From the NCBI RefSeq assembly GCF_004210375.1, contig NC_134828.1:25412400-25476399 (forward strand): DNA of 64,000 nt. Reading direction: 5' to 3'. Shown in pieces: positions 10,522-22,389 of the stretch. The notes below the pieces were generated by a model. That model made no database searches, was not told the DNA's origin, and saw only the letters and a program-made list of their open reading frames with translations. The DNA comes from Tachypleus tridentatus (taxonomy: Eukaryota > Arthropoda > Merostomata > Xiphosura > Limulidae). Each line of letters begins with the position of its first letter. The stretch's first letter is position 1. The position numbers and the translations under genes are program-made.

Positions 10522-10797
10522 TTAAGGTTTTGTAGTTGACAGGTATCTTTCAACTACAGTGTGGGTTTTCTTCTGATATTTATCCAACTGTCTCTTTACA
10601 ATATTTATGTGTGAAAGAATAGTTTTCTTCTCGATAGGCAAATATTTTTTGAAAGTGCTAACTGCAGTATCGAAAAGATCGGCTACATCTTGAAAATTAT
10701 TCTCTATAGGCTCACACACTAACAGTTTATTATAGGTGTGAACAGATTCAGTGTGTTTCCAGCATGGGAACTTACAGCTCAAACTCAGTTCATGCAT
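10522..10797 (-). CDS. Unrecognised minus-strand ORF, 91 residues
   Basis: Open from ATG at 10797 to TAA, unusually long for this AT content. Its composition is protein-like rather than low-complexity: Cys-containing N-terminus, then FDTAVSTFKKYLPIEKK and a basic amphipathic helix VKRQLDKYQKKTHTVVERYL. The ATG is preceded in frame by TGA, so it is either the true start or the reading enters by splicing. I cannot name the family. The TAV..KYLP stretch faintly recalls perilipins, but that is too weak to assign. It could be an exon, a retrocopy or chance. Confidence 0.3.
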   Translation of the reverse strand: MHELSLSCKFPCWKHTESVHTYNKLLVCEPIENNFQDVADLFDTAVSTFKKYLPIEKKTILSHINIVKRQLDKYQKKTHTVVERYLSTTKP

Positions 10798-10799
10798 GT

Positions 10800-13270
10800 G
10801 TCAAACAGTGTTTACTGACTGCAGTTAATTAAGTTATTTTTTGCATGCTCAGTTTTATGTTTTTAGTTTGTTTTTTTTCAGTCCTGATATTACTTTATCA
10901 AAATACAATTTTGAAACTTTAATAGTTTGTTCTTTTCGCATGCACTAGAATTGGCTGATGTTTGATATATAATTTTATTTATTTATTTTTCACTTAAAGT
11001 GAATGAATGTGTTAAACATACAAGAAGCTGTTGTATCATGCTTGAATCAGTAAATGCTTTGTATTAGATAAACTAACTTACTCCATTAGTAGTTGTTAGT
11101 TATGTAATTAAAAGAACATAATTATTGTGAAGGTAAATCATTAGCTGGCGAGTTGTAAGTTTAGGGTTAATGAACAAACACATACACATGTGTGTTCATT
11201 AGTTGTGAACTTAAAACTCACTAGCCATATGTGTATATAATTTTTTTTTATGATTTCACTATCAACTTAGCACTTTAAAAAGAAATGTTGCATTTATAAA
11301 TCTTCTGTTGTTTTAGACATCAGGCTGTTTTACATCATGGTAATATAATTACTGAACTTTTATTTTTTGGTTCTGAATGTAATCTTGTGTTTTTTGTTTT
11401 TTCTTTCAGTGAATTTTTTGACTGCTAATCCTTTGCATGCAGACACAACACTCGAAGTCCTGACTATATGTTTCAATACAACACTTGTGTTTTTAGAATA
11501 CTTGTGTGGTGTTTTCAGACAAGCATCTAATATTTATGTGCATCTTTAACCAGTGGCAACTACACTGACATTTTAAATGTTTTGTTTTTAAGAGTACTTT
11601 GTAAAACTCAGTTTTATAGTCTCAAGGTGTAACAATTAATGTTCCTTTGATGGGTTGTTAATTTTAGTTGTTTATGGGTATTCTTCTTTATTATTACAGG
11701 TTTGTTTTTCAGGGATTGTTAACATTCTTTAATTCTTTTGTTTTAGCTGTTAGTAAAAAAAAATCGTACTTTTATAGATAAGTTCCCAAGATTGAAGAAA
11801 AGCTTTACTTGTGAACAGCTTTTAATTATTTAATGTAGGTTATTTATATATATATGGGGTGGGGGGCAATGCACGAAATACAGTTTTATCGAAAATTATT
11901 ATAAAAGATGGTTTTTTGTGTAAGGACTTAGGCTTACAAAGCATTTTGTTCGTAGAGTTGAACTGAGCTTCACACTGCATGACTATACATTACTAACTTG
12001 TTGTGAGATAACTATTAGTTGCTGTTTTTTGTTTATTTGTCCTTGTATTCATAATGTACATCAGATCAAAGTAACTTTATTTTATCATTTGCATACACTG
12101 TAACATCTGTTTGTTCTATTAGCTATACATATATTACCACAGTTATTGGTTAAATTTCCATTTTATAATGATCAGTTACATTGGTTAGTTGTGGTTTTAT
12201 TTTTTTATTTTATGTTGTTTTTGTGTGAAAGCTTTGGGTATCCTTGTTTTTATGACGTCAGAGATGACCGCGCTTGTGAAAGCCACGTCACTAAGTTCAT
12301 TATGAATATTATCAGTAATTTATAAACAAACAAACACCAGCATCTGAAAACGTATTACCAATTAATATTTAAAACATGTTTACTTTAATGAATACCCCTT
12401 GTTTGTATTGTTTTCTCTGTGTTGTAACCACACTTAATCATCTCTTAACTGAGTGAGTTTACAGGACTAACCAGAAAGTGATATATTTTAACTCTCTTTT
12501 ATCTTATTTTATAAAGGAATAATACTGAATCAGATGACAGTTACATTTAAGTAAGGGGCCAATCTTTATTTTTGAAATTTAGGAAAAAAACAGACTTTGA
12601 CAGACAGATCTCAGGATTAAAATAACAGTAAAAACAACAGTTTGTTTGAATTATTTATAACATTTAGTAACCACCTTTCTTTAGATAACAATAAAAAATA
12701 TTAGTGGTAGTTTATAGAAGTTATATGTTTTTGCTAGGTATTAGCATAAGATGGTTAGATTTTTGCTGTGATATTCAATATAGGGAAATTAATCTTAGCA
12801 CAATGCTAAGAAAAAGTTGTATAGACTGAAAAAAAATATATATGGATAGCAAGATATGTCATAAAGAACAGTGCACAGTGACCTTTATGAAAAACTGTGG
12901 ATATGAAACTCCCTAAAAGACAATCAACAGAACATATAATACATGTTTTTAAGAGAACTGCTTAACTTGCGTAGAAGTGTCTTTGGATGTGTTTAATTAA
13001 CATTTGTCTAAAACCAGCATTTCAAATATCTTCTGTTCTTAGATTTGATAGTTCACACAAACTTGTATTCTTGAATAAGGATTTTGTTTTAAGATATAGG
13101 AACAACTTATTTATTTACAGTGTTTTGTGGAATGTATTTGACAATAACACATTGTTTACTTCAACCACTGAGAGATAAAAGTATATCATTGTGAAAAGTG
13201 CTGCAGTCCTGTGGTATTGTGAGGGGGAGGTGATAATCCTCTCGCTTCACGTGCAAGGGGAACCCCATTC
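10800..13270. other. Non-coding stretch with a CRE-like cluster
   Basis: Mostly AT-rich with no gene I can support. The one notable patch is 12253-12290: a perfect CRE palindrome TGACGTCA at 12253-12260, CpG-bearing GACCGCGC, and a half-site ACGTCA at 12285-12290. This could be an enhancer or a cryptic promoter. Confidence 0.35.
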
Positions 13271-13278
13271 CCATACTT

Positions 13279-13402
13279 CAGAAGCATATTGTCTACTATG
13301 TAACTTTCTTATACATTTCAGATGTGGATCAGTAAAGTAGTAATAAGGTTGCTAATATTGGAACACAAAATGAAAAGTTTTATCATGACCTGAAAGCTTT
13401 CT
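13279..13402 (+). repeat. Dispersed ~125-bp repeat, copy 1
   Basis: Shares AGAAGCATATT, TCTTATACATT, ATGTGGATCAGTAAAGT and CTGAAAGCTTTCTG blocks with 15176-15311 in the same orientation. The second copy lies within the DIRS-like region, so this may be a piece of the same element family. Confidence 0.65.
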
Positions 13403-15175
13403 GGCTTTGCATTAATGTGTGTTAAGTGATGTTTTTCTGAATTTTCTTTTTATTAGCAAATATTGTAGCCACATCAAATAATCAACTAATTATGAGAATG
13501 AAACTAATTTCAATCTATTTTACAGCATTTTTGTGAGCCAAAAATAGAAGACCATTGAATGTTAATTTTAAACAAATTGTAAACATTTTCAGAAACCAAT
13601 ATTTTTTCAAAACATATTTACCATCCACTGACACTGTAGTTATTTCTCAATATCCAGAGTTTCCTTTTTTTTTTTTTCTCAATGCTTGCTCTAGTGGGGT
13701 ATAAAGGACTGTAAGTTTCTCCATCAACTTCAGTTTGCCCTCTATCTAAGTACTGTATACAAGCACCTCATTCTGATAATGTAATTGCTTTTTCTTGACA
13801 AAGCATTCTTGTGATTATTTACTATTTACATTGTGATTTTGGATGTGGTTATCTTTTTGTTTATACTTATACATTATTTAACCAAAAAAACAAACTTACT
13901 GATGGGTCTGAATTCTTAAGTTAACATTTCTACAACAGCAGTCACACAGACCTCTTCTTTTGCACCTCTGCTATCTGGTGTTTGTCAACAGCTGGGAGAG
14001 GGGTCACTCTCAGTCGAAACGGATCATGGGTGTCTCTCTGGGGAAGTTCTGAGGTGACTTTTATAAATAACCCAGGAACGACTAGTGAGAATTTAACTTA
14101 TTTTTCCAGCTCCTTCTTTTACCAGATCAGCCTCAACAGAGGATCATTTTAATCAGTCACCTCCAGCCCCTTTTTGTCACTTGGTTACTTGGATTTATAA
14201 AGTTTTGGGGTCTCTCCAATTGCATTTGACTCTGTTACTTCCTTCCTTGTTAGTAGAACAAACAAGTGACTACATTGTTTTTTCCTTCATCTTCTGATAT
14301 TACTGTTCATGCTAGGAGATTTGCCACTCAGTTTCACAATGGGGTAGCTATGCCATGTCCCCTATGTCTATCAAATCAGCATACATTTAATTATCACCAC
14401 TAGAGGGTCCTGTTTAGATTCTCAATGGATGAGTGCTTCTTTGGACCTTTGTGGATCAAGATTGGAACATAGTATCACATTAAACAGATCACAGTTTTCC
14501 TATTTTTGTTACTCTCATGACTGTTCTGAGATATTTATCTTCAATATAATTTTTATCTGAATCTTATTAATGTTCCCAGTTTGGGGGCAAGTTGGGGATT
14601 TTGCTGATGTATATCTCAGTTAGATTATCATCTTCTGTTCCTTTGGTTTACTGGCTGACTTGTTGTTGGGATTTTTTGGATAGAAACACTTGGCTAGAAG
14701 GAGTTTGTTTATTGTCCTCTGCCCTCAGGGAATTATGGAAGATTCCTTTTCTCCATCCCTTCTTATTTGTTTGAGTTTCAGATATATTAAAACCCTGAAT
14801 TGATGCAGCCCATTTATATTCTTTGTTATCATCAGTGACTTCTTATATACCAGCTCTAACTTGGGAGTATTGACCCATGTTATTTCCCAAACTTTTCTTT
14901 GGTTCCCCTAATAGGGTCCATCAATATTCTCTAGGATTTTTGGCTTGGGCAGACCCACAACAATGGCATCGGTGACTGTCTCGGGAGTAGGGGAGCATGA
15001 TTACATCACTTCCTGGATATCTGGAGTTCTTTCACCCAGGTATCCCAGGTTTCTCCGTATTGTGGCTTTAGGATTCGTCATTCAGTTTATTTTACCTCCA
15101 TTATTGTGTGCTTAGCTTGTTGCCATTACAACTCCAACAGATCCATGATGAGTGTAGCTTTGTTTCCAGGCCATT

Positions 15176-15311
15176 TTTCAGAAGCATATTATCTACTGTG
15201 TTTACTTTCTTATACATTCGAATGTGGATCAGTAAAGTGGTAATGAGGTCTCTAATATTGGAATGTCGAATACAAAATGAAAATTTTTATCATGAGCTGA
15301 AAGCTTTCTGA
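15176..15311 (+). repeat. Dispersed ~130-bp repeat, copy 2
   Basis: Direct-orientation partner of 13279-13402. It is inserted upstream of the RT core of the DIRS-like element and interrupts its reading frames. Confidence 0.65.
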
Positions 15312-16254
15312 CAAAAAGACAGTAAGAGAGGATTGAGTCCTTTTTTCTGGAATATTATTCCCATTTATGTGCAGTACCCAAGAAGACATGAGATTGGCAT
15401 ACAATCGTTTATCTATCTCACCTCAAACAGTTTTTAGATCCTCCTCACTTCATAATGGGATTTTTTCCATCAGGGCTCTGGATGACCAACTTCCTTGTTG
15501 CTGATGCTTAACTCCATATTCCCATAGCAGAATCTTTCCAGCTATTTTTCATGTTTGTGCACAATGGTCATGTGCTAGAGTTCTGGGATCTTCCTTTTGG
15601 TTTTGTATCAGCACCTTATGTCTTCTACAGAGTTGTTTGAGTTTTTTCTCATCACCTGTTGTCCTTGGGTCTGTGTACACATCATTATATGGACAATTGG
15701 CTCCATCCTGTCAATTAGCATAACAAGATTCTCAGTTCCTCTTTTCAGAAGCTACAAAAGTGAGCTTACTTATCAGATTAGAGAAATCTATTTTTTCATT
15801 GACATAGTATCTTGCCCATTTGGTTGTTTTCTCAATACTCACTAAAGTTACCCCAACTAACCCCTATCAGGCTCCAAGCCATGGAAAGAGCCATCAGGCT
15901 TTTAATACTGTCTCCTTCTTTTACTGTGCAAATAGTTCTATCTCTTTTGGGGATGTGGGCATTCCTTGAGTCTTTCATTCCTTTGGGACAAGAACATATG
16001 AGGTCTCTTCAGTAGTTACAGCATGCTAATGGAGTATTCATTCCAATCCCTTGTATGATCCTGTCTCACTACTCAGGACCAACATTGTAAATGGCTGTGG
16101 GATCAGAGCAACACTAATATTGGGGTATCCATTCCTCTCACCTTATCTCAAGATGCATCTCTTCAGAGATGGGGAACTTAAGAACTTGGACAGCAAACAA
16201 GTCTACCCTCCATATCAACGTTCTCAAACTTTTTGCAATACACTGGGCAATGGT

Positions 16255-16515
16255 TTAAAATCTGTCTCTCTTGGGGAGGGGGGGTAATTGTCATAATAAA
16301 TTCTGGTAATTCCATGGTAGTATCTTAAGATCTGTCTCTCTTGGGGGGGGAAATTGTCATAATACATTCTGGTAATTCCATGGTAGTATCTTAAGATCTG
16401 TCTCTTGGAGGGGTAATTGTCATAATACATTCTGGTAATTCCATGGTAGTATCTTAAGATCTGTCTCTTGGAGGGGTAATTGTCATAATACATTCTGGTA
16501 ATTCCATGGTAGTAT
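16255..16515 (+). repeat. ~62-66-bp tandem repeat inside the DIRS-like element
   Basis: Four units containing ATCTGTCTCT, a G-run, TAATTGTCATAATA, CATTCTGGTAATTCCATGG and TAGTATC. The first unit grows out of the RNase H coding region, so the array probably arose by local duplication after the element died. Confidence 0.9.
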
Positions 16516-17449
16516 CACAGGTTACTCATCAACAAGGCACTCATTCTCAAGACCCTTATTTTCATACCTTTTATCTTCTTCACTGGGCTCATTCCCACTG
16601 TTGGTGGATAAATTTGTGTCTTTTAGCATGTCATGTTCCAGGAATGATGAACTTAATTGCATATCACTTGTCTTGACCCAACTGTATTTTCCAATGGAGT
16701 GTATGCTATATTATGAGGTTTTCAGTGGATTTGCTCTTAGTTCTGGTCTCACCATATTTATTGGATCAGCATGCTATGGATTATTTTTGCCAGGATATTA
16801 AAAGGAATTATCATTACTTACCCAATTGAATTTCTAAAGGTTGCAACAGGCTTTATTGAAGTGGTGTGTTACATAAGACCATCTAGTCACCCATTGTCTA
16901 GTTTCCAGTCACTTGGGTGGTGAACAAAGGCTTTTCCTCCAGTGTGTTCAAATGTGTTCCATCACTCTTAGATAAGAGGGTGAAGTTGAGGATCTTCTCA
17001 CCAGAATTTCCAGGGTGTTTTTTTACCAGATGTCAGTGGGAGTGACACCAGCTTCCAAGGGAGCCCATTAATATTTCTGGTACAGATTTTAGATGAAGCT
17101 ATCTGGTTGAGGGGTACATGGCCCTTCTTTTTGATCAGAGTTGTTTGCATATAATGAGATATTGGTACTATGACCCCTTAATTCCAACCCCAAGTTATGG
17201 AACCTTTGCTGTGTGGTTGGGGCTAGCCTGTACTGATGATTACTCATATTCTAGTCATTAATATAGGCCATGTTCCAGGTGAAGAATATACGTGTTCTGG
17301 ATGTATTGTAGTTACCCACTATTGTACCATTTTGTCTCATATGACACTCCTGTTCTATACAGACACTTCCTGTATAGATCACGTCTGTACTGTCCTCTCC
17401 ACCTTCTCAGTGTGAGATTCTAGCTATACTGTCAGCAGATGGTAAGTAT

Positions 17450-18236
17450 GTTTTGGAAATTAACATTTTTCTAAACTGCAAATATATTTCCAATAATACT
17501 TACTTCCCCTACACTCTCCCACCCTGCCTTCACACTAAAGAGCCAGTTTATGTCTTGAAAAAGTGATTACATTATGAGGATGGGATGCTTATATAGAAGA
17601 CACATTGAAGTTGGTGGATAAATTTGAAAATTAGATTTTCCCTGAGGCATTTGAGTGAGGTATAAAAGACTGGAACAAACTTTTTCAATAATTTCATGGG
17701 CAAAGAGTGGAAACCCTGGAGACAGAAGTAGCTATAGTATCACAGGAGGTAGGTATTTTTGGAAATACAGTTTCAGTTTAGGAGGATGTTAACATATTTA
17801 CACTTGTATAAAATATATGCTGCTTTTTAAGATTCTCACATGTAATGCTTTGTTGGCACTTTCTTTTTAATTAAAAATTTGTCAATGTCATACCCAAGTT
17901 TGATATTGTAAATAATAGGTTGTAGATATTTTTTAGAATAAATGTATGTTGAAGTATATGGTATCATTGGACTTTTGATATATGCAATTGAAGTGAATGA
18001 AAGCTGTACACTCTAAATGTTTAGATTTTGAAGTTTAGGGCAGTTAGTAGTGTTTTTGTATTGTAACTTTTTACAAAGGTTTGTTTGTGTCATGTTAGAA
18101 ATGGATCATATAAATCATTATCTCTAAGCACTTCCTTGCTTTATGGATGAGCTCAAGCTTAATTTGAGGGTTAGTTTTATTTTGTGCTTTATTATAGACT
18201 TTTACAAGCATCTTTCAATTAAAGTTTCTTTAGTTT
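17450..18236. other. Non-coding stretch
   Basis: Returns to AT-rich composition after the DIRS-like region. No gene, SINE or array seen. Confidence 0.4.
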
Positions 18237-18775
18237 ATGGTAACTTTAAATAACAGAAGTCTTAACTTACAAGGTACCTCATTTTCCTGGTCTTTATATT
18301 CCCACTATGAAGCAGAGAGGGTGATTATATCAGAGAGGGTGGTTGTGTTGGTTTACTCCTCTTCATTTACCCCAATCTTTCAAATAAGATATCTCGAGAT
18401 TGGATGTAGGGATTTTGACCAAACTTGTGCAATAAGTACTACATACAAAGTTATAGGCCTAACAAACTTTTGAAGGTCATGGATTTAAGATGTTAAGGGT
18501 AGAAGTTTGTAACTTAAATGTGACTTCACTTGGCTGATTTTTATGCTTCCAGTGTAAAGCAGATTGGGCATATTTGTTTACTTTTATCTGTTTATTTGTC
18601 TGTCTGTCATGATTTTGTAGACAGGATATCTCGACATTGGATGAATAGATTTGAACTACATATGTACGGAAAGTACTACATACAAAGTTCTAGGCCTTTT
18701 TGGCTGTTGGAGGTTGTGGGTCAGAAGTCAGTGATAGAAGTTTTAACTTGCAAGTTATATGGCTGATTTTTAACT
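18237..18775 (+). repeat. Two diverged ~255-bp direct repeats
   Basis: Two copies (about 18240-18480 and 18500-18775) share TTATTTG/TTTACTCC-type T-rich starts, then GATATCTCGA.ATTGGATG, AGTACTACATACAAAGTT, TAGGCCT and GGTCA/GGGTCAGAAG. The phrase GATATCTCGA...GGAT is typical of ancient dispersed animal repeats. No reading frame is conserved between copies. Confidence 0.65.
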
Positions 18776-19019
18776 TTTTATTTTTTTTCTTATTCTTTGA
18801 TTTCAAGAAGCTTCTCATTTACATAATATCACCAGGAAATATTTTTTTAAAGTAACTTATAACATTTTTTTCCAAAGTATATTTTAATCTTGTACTTCCT
18901 TATAATGCCTTAAATTTCTAAACCATCCTCAAGTTTCAAAGAACGCTTCCCTGATGTTTGGCATGAAGGTTTATTCCTGTCATTGCACATATTTTTTGTT
19001 TGCTCAAGTTTACTTGCAG

Positions 19020-20055
19020 GTCTGATAATGAAGATGAAGACAGTTTATAAAACATTTTTATTTACAAAGTTCGAACTTTTTGGAATAAACTCATTCCATC
19101 TTCAGCGAAATCTGAAAATCGTATTATGAAGATGGTTATTCAATAAAAGTATAATATCACAATCACTAGTTTACTTAACTATTTTAAAAAAATTATAAAC
19201 AGAAAAATAAGACAAAAAATTAGATATATTTGACAATGGTTGAGTTTAAGTGTGAAATTTTAAAGACCTTTGTGAATCAGGTGTTTAGCTATGAGTAAGC
19301 TTTTGTTAGCATAGAGGTCAAGCTCTGAAGATCCTGTGGTTATAAGAGAGAAATAATTAAATGAAATATTGTGATCTGTGGTTTCAAAATGTGAATGAAT
19401 GATTGAGTGGTTAGGTTTTGAGTACTGAACAGTTGTTTCTGTTAGATACTGCTAAATGCTCACAGACTCTAATATTTAAGTGATGTTTTATTTTGCCAAT
19501 GTACATGATTTTACAGTCAGTGTGTGTATTTATAGAAAAGCTGTGAATGTAGAAGTTTAGGTAGTTTATTTTTGTATTGAAATAAGTTTTTAATGTGAGG
19601 TCTAGATTTGTGAATCAATAAAAGGAAAGGAGATAATGAGAGAAAATTTGTAGACAGTGTGGCAGGCAGTGGAAATTTGTTGTTTAAAAAGTTGCAGTGG
19701 AAATTTGTTGTTTAAAAAGTTGCATGCTATCTTTGTTAGAAAATCAACTGGATGGCCATTACTTAACATGTTTGTATAGAAAGGTAACATTTGTGGGAAA
19801 AATAAAATAATTCAAACAAGGATTTAAAATTCTGTTTAACAATGATGTGACCTGATTATGTTTGAAGAAATTGGGATAAAACTATTAAAATTAGTGTAGA
19901 GGCCATTAAAAGTTCTTTTCGATAAACAGTGTGTTTACCCTTTCTTTGGTATCTCTGAGGTTTAGGTATGGAAGGGAATTATTCTCCTCAAGTTTGGACC
20001 TCAACTTGATGTTCACAGTTAAAATCAAATCAACTGTAATCCTTTGTATTTGTGT
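19020..20055 (-). mobile_element. Decayed Penelope-like element: RT tail and GIY-YIG domain
   Basis: Reading the minus strand from 20055 downward gives the end of a reverse transcriptase (RDTKERVNTLFIEKNF; later LSNGHPVDFLTKIACNFLNN near 19790-19690). A GIY-YIG endonuclease core follows (CKIMYIGKIKHHLNIRVCEHL near 19530-19460). The RT-plus-GIY-YIG order defines Penelope-like elements. Several stops and frameshifts, and a 28-bp internal duplication (CAGTGGAAATTTGTTGTTTA, twice at 19660-19720), make it inactive. The element's likely 3' segment (19027-19120) has an inverted partner at 20424-20490. Confidence 0.7.
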
Positions 20056-20079
20056 TTCATTATGCCATTGACTGCTTCT

Positions 20080-20394
20080 CTTCAAAACTAACCAAACTAG
20101 TTATTGTAATATTTCTTCAAAACTAACCAAACTAGTTATTGTAATATTTCTTCAAAACTAACCAAACTAGTTATTGTAATATTTCTTCAAAACTAACCAA
20201 ACTAGTTATTGTAATATTTCTTCAAAACTAACCAAACTAGTTATTGTAATATTTCTTCAAAACTAACCAAACTAGTTATTGTAATATTTCTTCAAAACTA
20301 ACCAAACTAGTTATTGTAATATTTCTACAAAACTAACCAAACTAGTTATTGTAATATTTCTTCAAAACTAACCAAACTAGTTATTGTAATATTA
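20080..20394 (+). repeat. 35-bp minisatellite, nine copies
   Basis: Nearly identical head-to-tail units of CTTCAAAACTAACCAAACTA then GTTATTGTAATATTT. One unit carries CTACAAAAC instead of CTTCAAAAC. There are no spacers between units. The homogeneity suggests recent expansion or ongoing conversion. Confidence 0.95.
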
Positions 20395-20423
20395 TAGTTA
20401 TTACTCATCGTCATAACACAATT

Positions 20424-20490
20424 TTCAGATTTGACTGAAGATGGAACGAATGTATTCCAAATTGTTCAGATCTTATTAAACTTCATTTTC
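20424..20490 (+). repeat. Inverted copy of the Penelope-like 3' segment
   Basis: TTTTCAGATTTGACTGAAGA followed by TGGAACGAATGTATTCCAAA matches the reverse complement of 19050-19125 (CTGAAGATGGAATGAGTTTATTCCAAA). The element is therefore bracketed by inverted copies of the same segment, with the 35-bp array in between. Confidence 0.55.
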
Positions 20491-22160
20491 CCCATCACAA
20501 ATCCGTTACTTGCATGTAGCCTTGAAGTTACAGATTTGTAGTTCTCACATGCAGTGTAGCTGTCTTTTTTTTTTGCAAGATAAGATATGCTTTTATTATT
20601 ATGATTTTTACGTGTGTTTTACATTATGTTCATTGCCTTCAATTGTTATGAAGAATTTCTTCTGTCCTTTTTTTTTTTCTTTACTCTTTCTCATGGCCAT
20701 GTATCTTAAAACATGTTTGATAACTGTCTTCTCCTGATGAACCTTACAGTATTGTGTCCAGTTGAAATGAATGAAAGTTCTATTATCAAAATGAATTGCC
20801 TTTCTAGTTTTGCAAGGTACGTTTACTAATTTTCTCATATCTTGGCTATCCAGTTGTTGTTTTATATTCAGACTTTTTTATTGTATTTATTATTTACTTG
20901 ATTTGTTTTATTTATTCTTGCACAAAAATATTGTCTGATGTGGTTTTGCTTCTCTCTTCCTTTCACCATCTGATCGTTGTTCTAGCAGTTATATGTTTAT
21001 TTACCTCTGTTGTTTGAATAGTGTGAACTGGAACCAACTGATGTGACACAATTGTGTCACCTATTAAATCTTCTCATTTCCAGGTTTCTCATTCCATAAC
21101 TGCAGTAGTTCCACTGATATTACTTAGGCTAAGTGTGACCTAATGAATAACTTTTCAGGCTGTGGATCAGAAGATCCAAGCTCACACTACACACTTTCAG
21201 ATGTTTGTACATTATTATATTGACAGTCAATCTTGGTATTCACTGTGGAGTTCAAGTGGTAACAGGTGTTGCTGATTTTCTGCCTTCTTTATAATTAGAA
21301 GTTTAAAATAATGAATTGGTGTACCAGAATCTTAAGGGTCTCTGACCTGACTGTTTTTCCAATATGTGTATTAAAGTACTTTCCATGTTGAAATTACTAC
21401 AGTCAGTTACCACATTGCTTAAATGCACATAATTAATAACAAGTCCTGTCTTCAGTCAAGTTTCGGCTTGTCATTTTCTACTGTCAAGCTATGAACATTC
21501 CTTTTTTAAACCCATTTCTTTAGTATTTTGGAACTTTTTTTTTTTCCAGTATTCACTGGATTATAGACCATCAGTCATTCTCAATATATATGTTCCACAG
21601 TAGATTAATCCCCAATTTATACCAACTTGTACAAATCTCTATTCTACTTCTTGAAATTATTCTACCCTCACTCCAGTAGGGCATGACACTGAGTCAGAGC
21701 CAAACAATACAAGTCTTATGGAATGACCAGTCAAAGAATTAATTGAAGCATACAACCTTCTTGCATCAAACTTTATAATAATTTACTGACGACATCAGAA
21801 CACCTGCATGAAAAGTGAATTATAGATATTTTTTATTGTGATGTCAGAAAAACATGTAGGTTCAAGAAGGTTTAATAGAAGATGATGAAACCCCATAACA
21901 TGAACACTTTTAAAAGATGGACTTTCTTCTGTGTGGAATGATGGTTTAATTCTTCAAGTTGTATCATCATTCTCAGTTTATCCTTGCAAAAGAAAGGTTC
22001 ACCTTTCAAAAGTGCTCAAGTTACAGGATATTTCTAACCATCGTTCAGTTATCTGTAGTTGCTTATCAAGTTCTTCAAAGTTGTTTCAAAGTCTGTTGAA
22101 AATACCTTTCTCTTTGCTCTCTTATAAATGAAAGAAAATGTTATCTACAAGCCCATGGTA
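20490..22160. other. Non-coding stretch
   Basis: No gene, SINE or array I can support. Short ORFs here have no splice or start context. Confidence 0.4.
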
Positions 22161-22164
22161 GCTT

Positions 22165-22219
22165 TTAACACTCCTACGAAAAGACGTTTCTAGTCCTGAT
22201 TTCTCCAAGCCTGTTCCCC

Positions 22220-22254
<35 letters not shown>

Positions 22255-22389
22255 TGGGAATCTCGTTAATCCATTCATTAATGGATTTAAATGGCAATTT
22301 CATTTAAATACAAAATTATTAGCCTAATATTAATAACCTTTCAAGTTGCTCTGGGGCCTATTAGGTCCCACTTTTCATAGGAGTGTTAA
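22165..22389 (-). mobile_element. TTAA-bounded inverted-repeat element carrying 28S rRNA sequence
   Basis: The ends are TTAACACTCCTACGAAAAG at 22165-22183 and its near-perfect inverse CTTTTCATAGGAGTGTTAA at 22371-22389, 18 of 19 matching. Both start with TTAA, the target of piggyBac-type transposases. Between them, 22195-22278 is an antisense stretch of 28S rRNA around the R1-insertion region: CGCTAGATAGTAGATAGGGA and ACAGTGGGAATCTCGTTAAT, flanked by CCAAGCC and CCATTCAT. The element encodes nothing and would depend on a transposase supplied elsewhere. The 28S match is from memory of the conserved sequence. Confidence 0.65.

Larger units (their letters stand above)
13900..17450 (+). mobile_element. 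Decayed DIRS-like retroelement (RT and RNase H region)
   Basis: GC-richer than its surroundings. In shifting plus-strand frames, conserved DIRS/RT blocks are readable. From 15400 to 15720: VADAYLHIPIAESF, then FWDLPFGFVSAP, then a YMDN that stands where the family has YLDD. From 15930 to 16015: SLLGMWAFLESFIPLG.EHMRSLQ. From 16150 to 16265: DAS..RWG then LHINVLKLFAIHWAM, the RNase H segment. From 16510 to 16700: QQGTHSQ then ACHVPGMMNLIAYHLS. Frames are broken by stops and indels and a tandem repeat splits the RNase H region, so it is inactive. I did not find a tyrosine recombinase; outer limits are approximate. DIRS identity comes from recalled family motifs. Confidence 0.7.

Noticed and set aside
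22195-22278. Functional rRNA gene
   Set aside because: Only ~84 bases of 28S are present, flanked by unrelated sequence.
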